Source: Rallus limicola
Lineage: Eukaryota; Chordata; Aves; Gruiformes; Rallidae
Direction: 5' to 3'
DNA: 64,000 nucleotides
Assembly (NCBI GenBank): GCA_022605955.1
Contig: JAKCOZ010000005.1
Coordinates: 30,852,950 to 30,916,949 of the forward strand
Shown: positions 11,530-24,500 of the stretch, one piece after another
How the letters are laid out: every line of letters starts with the position of its first letter
Numbering within the stretch: the stretch's first letter is position 1
Notes under the pieces: model-generated
Databases searched by the model: none
The model's input: only the letters and a program-made list of their open reading frames with translations
Told to the model about the DNA's origin: nothing
Translations under genes and position numbers: made by a program

Positions 11530-13175
11530 GATAATAACTTACTCCGAAGGCTTCTCGGGACCCACAGATCCCAGATGAAAGTAGGAGTGGTTGGGGAACG
11601 AATGGCTCCCCTCTAGTTGAGGTAGGGGTGGTCCAGGAGCGACTCAAAGGAATGGATGCACACAAATCCATGGGCCCGGATGGGATACACCCACGTGTGC
11701 TGAGAGAGCTGGCGGAAGTGATTGCGGAGCCGCTCTCTATCATCTTCGATAGGTCCTGGACTACAGGAGAAGATTGGAGGATAGCCAATGTCACTCCAGT
11801 CTTTAAAAAAGGCAAGAAGGAGGATCCCAGTAACTATAGGCCAGTCAGCCTCACTTCTGTCCCTGGAAAGGTGATGGAACAGCTTGTTTTGGATGCCATC
11901 TCCAAACAACTGGAAGAGAAGAAGGTCATGAGGAGTAGTCAGCATGGATTCACCAAGGGGAGATCATGCTCGACTAATCTCATAGCCTTCTATGATGTCA
12001 TCACCAACTGGGTGGATGGAGGGAGAGCAGTGGATATCATCTACCTTGACTTTAGCAAAGCTTTCGATACTGTCTCCCACGACATCCTGATAGAGAAGCT
12101 GAGGGAACAAGGGATAGATGAGCGGACAGTGAGGTGGGTTGAGAACTGGCTGTCGGACCAGGCTCAGAGGGTCGTGATCAGTGGAGTAGAATCTGAATGG
12201 AGGCCTGTGACTAGTGGTGTTCCCCAGGGCTCGGTGTTGGGTCCAGTCCTGTTTAATATCTTCATTGACGACCTTGATGAGGGAATTGCATCCACCCTCA
12301 GCAAGTACCCAATGATACAAAGCTGGGAGGAGTGGCTGACACGCAGGAACACTGCGCTGCCATTCAGCGAGACCTGGACAGGCTGGAGAGCTGGGCTGGG
12401 AGAAATCTAATGAAGTTCAACAAGAGGAAGTGTAAAGTCTTGCACCTGGGGAGGAACAACCGACTGTATCAGTACAGGCTGGGGGATGACCTGCTGGAAA
12501 AGAGCTCTGTGGAGAAGGACCTGGGGGTCCTGGTTGATGACAGGTTGGCTATGAGCCAGCAGTGTGTCCTGGTGGCTAAGAGAGCCAATGGGATCCTGGG
12601 ATGCATCAGGAAGAGTGTGTCCAGCAGGTCGAAGGAAGTGATCCTCCCCCTCTACTCTGTGTTGGTCAGGCCCCACCTGGAGTACTGTGTCCAGTTCTGG
12701 GCTCCCTGGTATAAAAAAGACAGGGACCTTCTGGAGAGAGTCCAGAGAAGGGCAACGAAGATGATTAGGGGCCTGGAACATCTCCCCTATGAGGAAAAGC
12801 TGAGTGAGCTGGGTCTGTTCAGCCTGGAGAAAAGAAGACTTAGGGGAGACCTAATTAGTGTTTATAAATATCTTAGACTTGGGATGCAGGGGGAATTGGC
12901 CAGCCCGTTTTCAGTGGTCTGTGGGGACAGGACTAGGGGCAATGGCTGTAAGCTGGAGCACAGGAAGTTCTGCACCAACATGCGGATGAACTTTTTCACA
13001 GTGAGGGTGAGAGAGCAGTGGAATAGGCTGCCCAGGGAGGTGGTGGAGTCTCCTTCTCTGGAGATATTCAAGTCTTGTCTGGATGCCTAGAGATAGGGAG
13101 CCTGCTTTGGCAGGGGGGTTGGACCCGATGATCTTTTGAGGTCCCTTCCAACCCCTAAGATTCTGTGATTCTGTG
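11530..13175 (+). mobile_element. CR1 LINE, 5'-truncated, RT domain and 3' end
   Basis: About 1.65 kb of a CR1 non-LTR retrotransposon in sense orientation. Its 3' end carries two perfect ATTCTGTG units (13160-13175), the hallmark CR1 terminus. The ORF encodes a reverse-transcriptase domain without the upstream endonuclease. The 5' edge is approximate, just after an A-rich run near 11514-11525. This is by far the longest and best preserved of the repeats here and keeps some CpG sites, so it is probably the youngest CR1 copy in the window. It cannot be autonomous: it lacks the 5' UTR, endonuclease and an intact RT. Confidence 0.95.
11628..13090 (+). pseudogene. CR1 ORF2 reverse transcriptase remnant, frameshifted
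   Basis: Two overlapping open frames (11628-12410 and 12332-13090) together cover most of a CR1 reverse transcriptase. The first has [10 protein letters not shown] (fingers), [11 protein letters not shown] (palm motif A with its Asp) and [13 protein letters not shown] (motif B). The second has [16 protein letters not shown], the [11 protein letters not shown] segment and the C-terminal [11 protein letters not shown]. Between them, at about 12303-12315, the DNA that should encode the catalytic F/Y-A-D-D box (motif C) reads 'AAGTACCCAATGATACAAAG'. This fits one missing base plus substitutions, and it both shifts the frame and destroys the catalytic Asp pair. The GTG at 11628 is an internal codon, not a start. 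Enzymatically dead. Confidence 0.9.
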
Positions 13176-16100
13176 AATAAATTATTGAAAGAAGACAAAA
13201 TATTTAGGGCAAATATTTTTCACCTGTAGGAAAAATGAATTACAAACAGTAATGGAACATTTGATTCTGTATAAGCATATTCATAACCTTTTCACTTAAA
13301 TATCTCTAGTTTACATGCCGGGAAATTACCAGAAGTTAACCTGCTTCATAAGTGACTGAGAAGTGGCTTCTTTATGCACGAAATCAGCTGTACTATAGTC
13401 CCATTTACACTGCAGGGTGATCTTTTTTAATTCTTCATATTTCCCTGCCAGAGTTATCTTAATGTAAAAAATATTTTACCTCTGTTAACACTTCCTTTGA
13501 AACTTGTTTAGTAGATAGAAGAGAGTCTTTTTATGTTTAGTTGAGTTTTATAAAAGACGTATTCTCTGAAGGTGTTGTTAAAGCCCAGGTAAAGAAATTT
13601 TGATAGTTCTTCATTGTTGTCTTTAGTGCTAGGCCTTTTCTATTCAGCTTTCACCTAGCATACACTTCAGAAGCTGCCTATTTTTTGTGTAATCGCATTC
13701 AATGCTTCTTCCTTCACTCTGTATCTTGACTCTGTGGCACAGTAGTTGGTTCAGATTAACCAAACTACCTGAAAATGCATCATCTTGGTGTATTTGTTAT
13801 GGGGGAGACTTCTGATTAATCTTTAGGCTGAATACAGTAAAGATGATTTTTTGAGTTACCTAAAAGCTGTGCTTGAACAGTAATGTCTCTGAAAAGCTGT
13901 TGAAATAAGTATCAAGCAGACAGCTAAGAACCTTAGAAATACAAAGATTTTTTTTTTTTTTTTTAAAAGACAAGCAAAACATCTTGGCTGCTTTTAACTT
14001 TTTTTGCAACAAGGTTTTTAAATCGTCATCACCACTCTCCCATACAGTCTGTATGGGTAGTGTCTAGCGTGTTCTCATTTCTGTTTGAGGATATCATGAC
14101 AGTTCAGGAGATCTCTTATTTCAGCAGTAATATTAATACAATGGACAGTAAAAGTTGCTTTCGCACTGATCTTGATCTCTGTCTTGTTTGATGTGTGCTA
14201 TCAAGTTGAAATACCAGCAGAGGAAAAAATTTATCCATGTGCCAGCAGACAGGTCAGCTTTTCTATTAAAAAAAAAAAAAAATAAAAAATTACAAAATGG
14301 GACTACAAGTAAAATAAAGTGCGTATTTCAGCACATAGTGTTCTCCTTATATCTTTGTCATATCAATAGATAAAGTTGTATTGCTATTAGAAGCAAGTGT
14401 TGCCTCTGCAGCATGAATTATAGATGTCAGCAATGCATGCAGTCCCCTAGGAATTAGCCCATTTTCAAAGCAGAGATCTCTGGTTGATTAACATCCTTAA
14501 CAGGATTTCTTACCCTGACATGACATTTTAACCTATGTTTTTGCAAGCCAGTTAGATCTTACCTGGCAAGACTCTTGTATTTCTCCCTTACCGTGCACCG
14601 CTGGAGTATCTGGAACATTTTGTACATTAGCAGCATCCTTGGTGCTGTATGGCTGTAAAGGAGAGCTTCAGTGCTGTTAGGTGTATTGTGAGCTCTAAAG
14701 GTTCCTTAGATGTACCTGATAAGGATGAACACATTTTCCCAGAAAGTTGATGAAGCTTTTCTGGAGTGGGTCAATTCCAGTGAGTCCCTAAAATGCTCTT
14801 ATTATCTAATTGTAATGCCTCTGTCTTGTTCTTGCTGCTTCTTTTAGCATTACTGTAGTGCCTCTATTTTATAAAAGGTATGTATTAAAAGAAAATTAAA
14901 ATACAACAAATTTTCATTGGGAGGGATAAAATTTGAAAGGAAAGAATACAGGGAAATTAACAGAAAGCAAGTTTTATAAAGCTTCCCATGCAGAGCAGTT
15001 GCATGTGAGCAAAAGGAAATGGGGCCTTGTACTTTGAAGCATGCACAGGCTTTATTCCCTCTAGATTCATGATGAAAACCATAAATTCCGCAGAAGGATG
15101 ATCAAAATTATTTTATTAGTAGAACCCAAGGCTGAATAAGGGCTTTAGTCTGAAGACCCAGTCTTGTCCTTTAAAAAGATTTTCAAAAGCCCTCAGTTTG
15201 TGTGATTATTAGAATTGTATGTAATTTTGAAAGTTTGGCTAAAGATATGTGCTATTTTCCCTCTGAAACTGTCTTCTATGAAGAACTGCTTCAAAACCAG
15301 CACATGCCAGAGGTAACCGTGGTAGTATTTATATAGTAGGGTGTGAATTTGTGAATATACATAATGTACTCAAACCTTTTTTTATAGCATAATTCTCTGA
15401 TAATTATCATACATAAGTAGTTATAGAGTATCATGTGTTGTTAGGAATAGGGAAGATACAGGCAGATGGATAAATTTGTTTTTGAAGTGTTGAGAAGGCT
15501 GTGGGTTGTGAGGTCTGGGATGTTCCAAAGGCTCCATGAGTGCAACAGTAAAAAGTTATGTTTAAAGTTTGTCTTGGAAACAATATTTAATTCTTAGAGA
15601 GGCTATATTGTTGTGGGGTTTTGGTCATTGCCTGAAGTGGCCCATGTCTATTACAGGAGATCATAGATGTTCAATACTATTTTTGTTTGAATTAGATTAG
15701 TTGGTAAATTACTATGTGCAGTTGCTACTGTTTGAGAAGTTTATATATAGTTATTGGTATTCTCCTTTCCACCATTTAAATCAGAGTGGATGCAGATGTG
15801 CATTCGGAGACAATTTATCTTTAAATGTGGTTTGGTTACGTCTCTCTTAATGCTGCACTTGGGAAGATGAGAAAATAGATAAAGTATTGAAAGTAAATAT
15901 ATTTATACCTGGTAAAATAGCTACCATGCTGCCATTGACTGTTTCACTGTGTGTGTTCTATGTGGCTGAATGGTCAGTATATGGTGTCTGTAGACATCAG
16001 TCCACTCTCATTTCTCACGTGTACTTAAAGCACACTGTGCTTAAGTTCTTCAGCGTATAAATTTTCACAGTTTTATACGGTCTTCTTTGCCTGTATGCAT

Positions 16101-17031
16101 AAATAGGTATCTTAGAAGCAGAACAATGGAGAAACTAGGGGGAACCATTCCAAATTAGAAGGAGTGATCTGTGTTTTGGAAAGGATACACAAGGAAGAAC
16201 ATTGTCAGTTAGGTAGTTAGGTACTACATGCTGAGCCATCTGCCTGATTGATTAGTATGGTTTGTTAAGAGCAGTTCTTTGGCTTCTGTTTGTGTCCACA
16301 TACTGTGTTTTGCCTTATTTTTTTGAGACCATGGAAATTCCTTTCTGTGTTTATACAGTGCTCAGCACTGTGGTGAGTTAGCACTTTGAGAGATGCATAG
16401 AAATATAAAAGCTAGTTTTTACAACTTCCAAGTAAATTTAAACTTCCTTTGATACTTTTTCATATTTATGAAATACATTTTAATAGTATTTTCCATTGTG
16501 CACAATATATTTTCTGTTTCATGTTCCCAAAATGTGTGTATGTGTCAATAATACAAAATCTATTTCAAAAAATGCCTAAAATTAATGTAAATGTATCACT
16601 GACATTCACCACTCCTGATACTTGTCACAAGCTAAATGTCTTTGCAGATATATGCAAAATTGCTTAATGTCTGATGGTACATGCTACCTTGCACATATAT
16701 TTTCTCAAGCAAGAAGCATGTAATATGTGAAGAAACACTGAGAGAACTGGTTTGGGTTTTTTTGTTTGTTTGTTTTGAGAAGGTTAAAGGGAGCTGTGAA
16801 CAGGTGTCTTCAACTGCCTAGTGGCTATATACAGAGGAGATGAAGGTAGGTGCTTCCTGGATGTGCATAGTTGGTAGCACAAGAAGAAATTATTAATAAG
16901 AATAAGAAATGTGAGGGGGTAGAAGGCTTTGTTTGGTTAGGGTTTTTTGCAGCGAAAGTCCTCACACATCAAAACAAGTTGCTTGGAGAGACGCTAAAAT
17001 CTTTCTTTTGGGGGGGAGGTATTCAGAACTC

Positions 17032-17141
17032 AGCTGGGCAAGACTGAGTAACCTGCTCTATGCTGGTCCTGCTTTGAGCTGCAGGAGACCAGGCGGATAA
17101 CCTCCTTAGGTCCCTTCAAATGGAAGTTGTTCAGTGAATCT
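17032..17141 (+). mobile_element. CR1 LINE 3'-tail relic
   Basis: Short degraded CR1 tail in sense orientation. The order 'GAGTAACCTGCTCTATG', 'GTCCTGCTTTGAGCTGCAGG', 'AACCTCCTTAGGTCCCTTC' and a terminal 'TTCAGTGAATCTG' follows the usual CR1 3' UTR order (AACCTGCTCTA, CCCTGCTTGAGCAGG, GATGACCTCC-AGGTCCCTTCC, ATTCTGTG). Boundaries approximate. Confidence 0.78.
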
Positions 17142-17794
17142 GGAATTAGTTCTAAAATTGATATTTCACTGCCTATTAGATTATTGGTATACAACTCCAT
17201 TAACATCTATGGCTCAAAGCAGAAGTAATGGCTCAGCCTTTCACAGAAATCACTGGTTAGAGCATTTAGCCAAAACCTAAACTGAAATGCAGATGTCTCC
17301 CTAAAATGGGTGCCCAAATAACAGTCATGTTAGCTCTATTACTTGGATGAATATACAATTAATTCTTGCAATCAAAGCAGCAAGTTACAACATAATGACT
17401 TTTCTTGGGAACTTTTCCATTTGTTTGGCCAGCTGCTTTAGACTTTAGTTAGAGGTGCTGATCGGATCCATGTAGGCAGAGACATAGAAGTTGAACCCAA
17501 ATAAGCTTTGTCTCTTGAATGACCATCCATAATATTAACTATCAAATAAATTAAAAAAATAGAAGCCTCTTGCTTTGATAGAAGTACCATGATCTAGAAG
17601 AGGTTTAAAAATGGGGATTCTGGGCTTGTGTACGTTGATGTGCTCTCAGTAATCTTAGAATTAAGTGTCAGTGCCATAAATAAGGTTGTGCTAGAGACTT
17701 ACAGTAATTTTGTACTTTAACTTTAATAGGTTACTGTCTAGGATGCAGACCTTAATGAAACTCAATTTAAGGCATCCGGCCCTTCTTTGTTGTG

Positions 17795-17852
17795 CATGGA
17801 GAACCATAGGTTCATGGAGAACCATAGGTTTTCATGGAGAACCACAGGTTTT
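17795..17852. repeat. Three tandem 18-20 bp units (CATGGAGAACCATAGG-type)
   Basis: Units at 17795-17812, 17813-17832 and 17833-17852. The third has one substitution (CACAGG) and the units differ in the length of the trailing T run. A small minisatellite followed by a T/G-rich stretch. Confidence 0.93.
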
Positions 17853-18120
17853 TCTAGGTTTGTTTTTTGGTTTTTTGGTTGGTTTTTTTTTTTGTCTTGC
17901 TATAGGTGTCTGCTTTGAGTATTTTACAATCTAAAATTGTGCAAAGAGCAATTTAACCATGGCAGCAGAAGACATAAGAAGTTACATGTATAAAATAAAT
18001 CTTTTATGTCCAAGCTTTCTAGAAGAAAGGCAAGCAGGGGTGGGTTCAGGAATGGATTTTGGAGATGTGGATTTGAAGGCTAGCTGAAGTGGTTTTAAGT
18101 GTTTGATAAACAGGAGTACT

Positions 18121-18396
18121 TATTTACATGAAAAATTTCAAAATATAGGCCACAGTAGACACCTACTGTTCTTTACCACTAATAAAGGAGTCTGTTCTTT
18201 CATTCTAGCTGCTGTAGTTTAGGTGCAAAAGGGGACATGGGTATTGCTGTGCTGAACATTGCAGTGCATAAGAGGTAGTTACCCTGCCTGCAGGAATGAA
18301 AAGTTAAACCAAAGCCTAGGCTGGAGCCACTGCATGCCTGGGATGGTGGGAATATGTCACTTGTCATTCCCAGTGGTACCATCTGAGAGGTTACTT
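18121..18396 (+). repeat. Diverged direct repeat, copy A (family unknown)
   Basis: Aligns by eye along its length with 21338-21596. Shared anchors include TATTTACATG at the left, 'CTAGCTGCT', 'GCAAAAGGGGACAT', 'AAGTTAAACCAAAGCCTAGG', 'TGCATGCCTGGGATGGTGGG' and 'TGAGAGGTTAC' at the right. Copy A has extra bases compared with copy B (around 18241-18280, and four near 18380). I do not recognise the family; it could be an old local duplication or two copies of an uncatalogued repeat. Confidence 0.85.
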
Positions 18397-21337
18397 TCTC
18401 CTCCTGGATTTACCTTCATACTCCTTGGTACTGTCTTAGGAGCAAGGTAGATTTTGAAGGTAGCAAAAACTTCTTTGGATCCATGGCTTGAGTAAATTGG
18501 CACAAAGTTCCAGTTTTGCTGTGTTTCGGCACTTACGTGGTTAATGTCCTTGGGGGCTTGGTCAAAGATGAAATTATTATTAGTGGGGGCAAAAAGCTGT
18601 CTCATCAGTGTAAAATTACTGAGAGAGTATTGGTGGATGAGAGGGAGTGCTGAAATGGTATACAGAAAAGAATGACATGTATTGGGTCAGGAAGAAAATG
18701 ACAATAACAAGTTGATGGCTCTGATTTTTTTTTTTGGTAGCTATATTTTGAATGAATTGAAAGGATCCCCAGAATAGTAATAGTGAGTCAATGATGAAAA
18801 TTATTCTTATTGTAAATGTAAAGAGCAAGTGAAGGAAAAAGCACTGCAGTGAATCCAGAAGATTTTTTTTTGTGTGTGTGTGGATTTTATTTTTAACGTA
18901 TTTTTGTCGTTGTTGTTTAGGAAGGGCACTCTATCAAGAGATTACCATTGAAGGCATTTAACTTGCATTATTGCAGTAAATTTTCAAGACAGGACAAGAC
19001 TGAGATGCTGCAATGGGAAATTTTAGCAAAGGTAGTCAGAAACACAAATAACTCTTAGTATCTTTATGCAAACTTTTATCTTTTTGCCTTTTAATACACA
19101 TTTAAGTGTCAGTGCACACTAATCCGTTTATCAACAGGATAGTACCTGGAGTGTATATGCTCAATGCATATTAATGTTGTTTTTCTATATTTTGTGTTTT
19201 GGCAGCATCTTCTATTTGACAACTTTTGCTGATTTCAAAATTGACTTGTGCTTCACAATGTTAATATATTTATCCATGTATGTATGTGTTTATACTTTGC
19301 AGTGCATGGTTCTAAAATACAGTAGTCTCATCAGGTGTCACTACAGTGAAAAATTTGCCAGCATTTCTGTCATGACAAAATATTTCTTCTGTTTTATTTT
19401 TCTGGTTTGAGTTATCTTAGCCTGAGGTGGGCATAGAGATTGTTAGTTAAGGCTAAAGTCTGCCTCTTTACAGTTTTGAAAATATACAGAAAAAAAGGCA
19501 ATTTAAGATGTCACTGTTCTTCAGAAGCCTAGGAGCAGTTGTGTGTTGAGGGAGCTGGGATGCTTTTGTGTTTTGGGGTTGTTTGGGTGGTTTTTTTCAT
19601 TTTTGTAATATGAAAATGAAAAGATGAGACATTTCATCCCTACACATAAGATCACTGATATTCTGTATTTGTTCTATTTAGAAAGTTCAAGTTCTACTAT
19701 GAGATATTTTGAAAAGAGGAAAAAACACTTCATAATGAATAGTGGCCAAACTGCAGTGCTAAGTCTGCACTTTGATATGCTGCTAAGCCTGCATCTACAG
19801 CTGGCAGGCAGTAAACAATAACTCTGAATGCTTGTGAGATTATTTTTTTTCTTAAATCTTGAACAAGCTTTCATTTAAAGCAAGGAAGGCTATTTGGCAT
19901 CCTTCATTTTCTTGCTGAAATTAAGGAAGCTCTTTCATATATGAGCAGATGACCCACTCATACCTTACAAAATAACTTGGCTTAAAAAAAAAAGTGGTAT
20001 TAATTTTTAGTTACGCTTACTTTGCTGAGGCTAAAGGACAAATAAAGTAATTTCTTCTCACCCAGAGCCCACTGAAATCAGTGGAAATCTTGATGCTTAT
20101 TTCTACACCATGTTCTAGTTGTGATGTTGACATTTAGAAAAGCCTGTTACAGGAATTTGTATAATCATCACTAATTTGCTCAAATGCTAATAATCACCTT
20201 GAAAGGTCCCGTCTGTCCAGAGAGAACTGCTTTAACCAGTCCCAGTTGGTGTGTACATATTGAGAGGGAATTATTGTACTTCCTGGAGATGGGAAGCTAA
20301 ACATAGATTCAGAGATGTACTGCAGCCAAAAGTATGGGAGATGACAGAAAGCTCCTTCTTTCTACCCTTCTGCCCCCCAGGTTAACTTCCCATGGAGTTC
20401 AGTTATTCCCACCATCACTCTTTTGACTGAAGTGCTCCTATGTGTTTTGGGATGGGTGTGATTGAAACAAAAAAATGGGGCTTGATTCTTTATTTTTGTT
20501 TCTGGCTGAAGCTACAAAACCTGTTCTGTTGCCTTTCTTCCCTTAATGAAGGAAGCAGGATCTATATGGATCCCTGTTGCTTTATTGGCTTGCGTTAGCA
20601 GCTGATATGAAAAGGGATTATAGTGTCTGAAAGGAATTGACAATCATAGAAAGAAGTGTTAGGAAAGCCAGAAGAAAACAAAAACATTAGCCAACAACTT
20701 ACTGCTGAACTGGAAGCATTTTCAGCAAATGTATTTTAACTGACTTTGAAGTTTAAAAAAAAAATAAAAAGGAAAAAAAAAAAAAGCCTAACAACATAGT
20801 GAGAACGTATTTACAGCAAACATTTCTTGGCCTGGTTCCTCAGCTGTCATGGTTCTGACTGTGCAGCTACTGCTGCTGTGGGAACAGGCTGTGTTTTCTT
20901 TGCTCTGCTTCCAGTAGTCTCATCTCTCCCACAGATTACACAGGTATGCATGTGTCTGCCCTCCTTTGCATAAAACAAAACAAATGCAAAACATGCAACT
21001 GTTTTGCTGAGCTTGTTGACTAGACAGGAAGAAATGGCAGAGAGCTGCTCATGTCTCAAAATGGCTGCTCTGGGGCTAGAACTGATTTTTTTCCCTTCTT
21101 TTCTCTTTTGTTTTGTTTTTCTTTTTTTTTTTTTTTTTTTTTTTTCTTCTTGCCCTTGAGCTTTTAAAGGAACCTGGTTTTAGGTTTAAAGTTTCTGTGT
21201 AACAAAGTTAACTTTGTCCCTAAATGTCATCCAGCTCCATTCTTGGGAAGAGCTGGCAATTTAAGTATGTTCTTGTTTAGCAAACACTTCAGAATACTGG
21301 TGATAGAGGAACTTTATTTTCTAAATGAAGCTTCTAT

Positions 21338-21596
21338 TATTTACATGCAACTTTTCAAAAAAATAGTACACATCTAATGCCACTGTTTTTCTCCACTAAT
21401 AAGTGCATCTGTTCTTTTATTCTAGCTGCTTTAGGTTAGATGCAAAAGGGGACATCTATGCTGAATATTGCCTAAGAGTTAGGTACTCTGCTTGCAGGAA
21501 TGGAAAGTTAAACCAAAGCCTAGGCTGGAGCCTCTGCATGCCTGGGATGGTGGGAATATGTCACTTGTCGTTCTCAGTGGTACTGAGAGGTTACCT
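21338..21596 (+). repeat. Diverged direct repeat, copy B (family unknown)
   Basis: Partner of 18121-18396, same orientation, about 3.2 kb downstream. The best conserved core, about 21496-21568, aligns with 18291-18363 almost without gaps. Both copies carry an open frame through the core that gives nearly the same peptide (…KLNQSLGWS…CMPGMVGICHLSF…), which may simply reflect the nucleotide identity. Confidence 0.85.
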
Positions 21597-24500
21597 TAAC
21601 AAAATAGGTGCAGTATCTTAGAATGCTGAAGTTTAGAGCTTGGTGTGGAATAAGTGGAAATAATTGATGTAAGTCAAAGTCAGTTGGTTTGCTGGCTGGA
21701 AATGAATAATACTGACCATATTGACCAAGAGGGCTATAAGGAAAAGCCTATGGGATGAGTCTCGCATCCTGGCTTTGTCCTGAATTTCAGCGCTTAACTG
21801 TAACCTGTATCAGACTGCTCTGTAGAGCAAGATTGAGAGCCAAAGTCAAGCACCTTCTGCTAGGTGCCAAGACCTTTCTTTCAATTTAGCTTGACAGGCT
21901 TATTCTCTGTTCATAATAACAGCCTGGGAAGGTTCCATGACCATTCAGTCAGGGCATGGGAGCTGCAAGTTAATGTATTTTCTCAATTTAGCATTTAAGC
22001 CTCTATTTCCAACTGCCCAGGAGAGTACCCTGAAATAACATACAGCAATCAAAATCTTCTGCTTTACATGTAGGGATACAAGATTCCTGGGGCCAGGACT
22101 ATAGGCATGTGAAGGGGGGAGCATGGCTGGTGCTGTGTAGGAAATTCAGTTAATCTGAAGTTTCAGCTTTCCAGGTTAATACCTCAGCTGCTGGCCTTGT
22201 ATAAGGCCCTGGTTTCCTCTATGGCTCTTGGGTTCTTGGTTGTACAGGTGAATGCTACCTGCCTGAGAAATTGAAACTCACATCTTCCAATTAATGGATA
22301 TGTTCTTTCATATGCCTATTTTGTGATATTAAACAGCTGCAATTACAACAGCAGAACCACAGGCTTTGTGGGTGTTTTTGTTGTTTTAGTTTTGTTTTTC
22401 TTTGGCGGCTGCAAGTGCTCAGCTTTCTGTTCGGTGTTCTCACTGGCAGGCGCATGTAGAGCATGCCTGCTAGATTGGGTCTCTAAGACTTGCTCCTGTC
22501 TCACAGATGTCTGTGTAATTAATAGCTCCCCAACAGGCTTCTGGTTGAAACTCAATGGAGATTTTGGTATTTCCCTTCCTGAGTAGTCAAGAGCTTTGGG
22601 ATGATTTTTAGGGTCGTTTCTGAATGCATAGGTGGAGCTTACCAAAGGTGCTTTTCTTAGGTTGCTTTTTTTTTCCCCTCTTTTTTTCAGTACTTCGTAT
22701 TTTTGATCAAAACAAAAGTGGAACCTCCCCATGCCTGAACATGGATACATTGTTTAGCATTGCACACTAATTTTAGTTAGTAAATAAACTATTACTATAA
22801 CTATACAAACAGCTTTTTATCATTATTACTGCATTAATGTATGTTAAACTGATTGCACAGGGTTGTGGATTGTTTTAATAATCCAGTTTGCATTCTGACC
22901 ATTGCTGACAGACTCAAACCATCCTCCTGTATCTCTCTTGCTCCCGGAAATAACTGCAGATACCTAGGAATATTCTTTGTAGAAAGTGATTATTTCTCAC
23001 ATACCAAGGGATTGACACAAACGTAAAGTAATTGCTCTTAAGGTAGCAGAGATGAGTATCTGTTCTAGCCCTCCCCTAAACAGAACCCCCCCGCTTTTCT
23101 GTACTATTTATGAAGCTGCTGTGGATGTTTCTCTTCTTACAGTGTTATGCTGTCATCAACAGTATCCTTTAAAAGAAGGAATATGTTCTCCTGGCAGAAT
23201 GATGCCATTGGATTACAGCTTCTCTATTATGCAACTGAAGCAGGTGCCCATTTTAAGTACTTTTTCTGCTGGATGTAAACAGGGTTTTTTTTCTGTATAA
23301 AAACCATTAAGTAAGAATTGGAACTAAACAAAACTCTAGGAAGCATTTGAAAATATGACGACTGTCCCTTGCTTGGCAGTAATCACTAAAGATCTCTGAA
23401 ACTCAGGCTATCAGGACCTGCAGAAAATTATTTTAATTGAGCTTAGAATGTGAGTAATACTTTTAATTTACTGTTGCAGATTCATAACTCAGGGCACTGG
23501 TAAATGCAAAAGCATGGCTCTGTGGCCACAGCAATTATTTTGGCAATCTATATGCAATGCTTGCACAGATTATCTGCTGTTTGATTCATAGTAAACACTA
23601 TTCCAGGAAAAAAAGAATTCAGCTCATCTTTAAATTGTGGGAATATCATGTGCAGAACTGCAAAATGTGTAGACTTTTAAAATCGTATCTATTTTCATTT
23701 TCACATCTTGTCTGTGTCTTTAATACTCCGTGTTCCACCCTTCATGAGGGTGACCTACGTCCAGTTGTTCTTGCTCTTTTCAGCCCCAAAGGAGATTCTT
23801 TGAACAAGGAACCTATAACTTCATAGTTAGAGTCCCATCGCTGACAATCCAGCAAGTCAGTCATGTGCTCTGCTTGCTGTCCTGTGTCCTCTGGCTTATG
23901 TTCTTTGTTCATGTTCATGCTCTTAAGTCTTCGTGTAGACCAAACACTTCTATATTTTGTGCGGCCTTGATTCTTCTGCTCCAAGGGTAATTCAAGCAGA
24001 CTTTCCATTGCTGGTGTCATTAGCAAGGGTAGACTGTTTTGAATTAAGTGATTGTGGAAGAAATACTGTGAATTTTAAGTATGGAAAGTTTGGAGGATGT
24101 ATTTTTGTCAATATTTGTGAAAATCCAGTAACTTAAAAAAATAATTACATTTTATTATTGAACATTAATGTTTCACCTCAAGGCTTCTTTGAGATCTGGT
24201 AACATCTCACCAGGGAAAACCCAAGTCCTTAAACATTATACATTGTACTTAAACAGTATTTTCTGCACTTTCTAATCTAATGATTTTTTGGTTAAGTACT
24301 AATTTAAAATCAGTGACTTGATGATGTTCATGAAATGGTAGCACTGTTAGCCTGTTGGTACCCCAATATGAAATTTATTAATTTTTATTCATTTTCTTAT
24401 TGTACCAGAATATGAGCTAAAGCATAAGGAAGTGAAATAATTTGTGAAGAGAATTAGGAGCCACGTTTTCATAGCTTAAGGATTCAATCTTAAACTCTAT

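Noticed and set aside
11492..12781. Several minus-strand frames of 62-124 aa opposite the CR1 ORF
   Set aside because: These are shadows of the CR1 reverse-transcriptase frame on the other strand.
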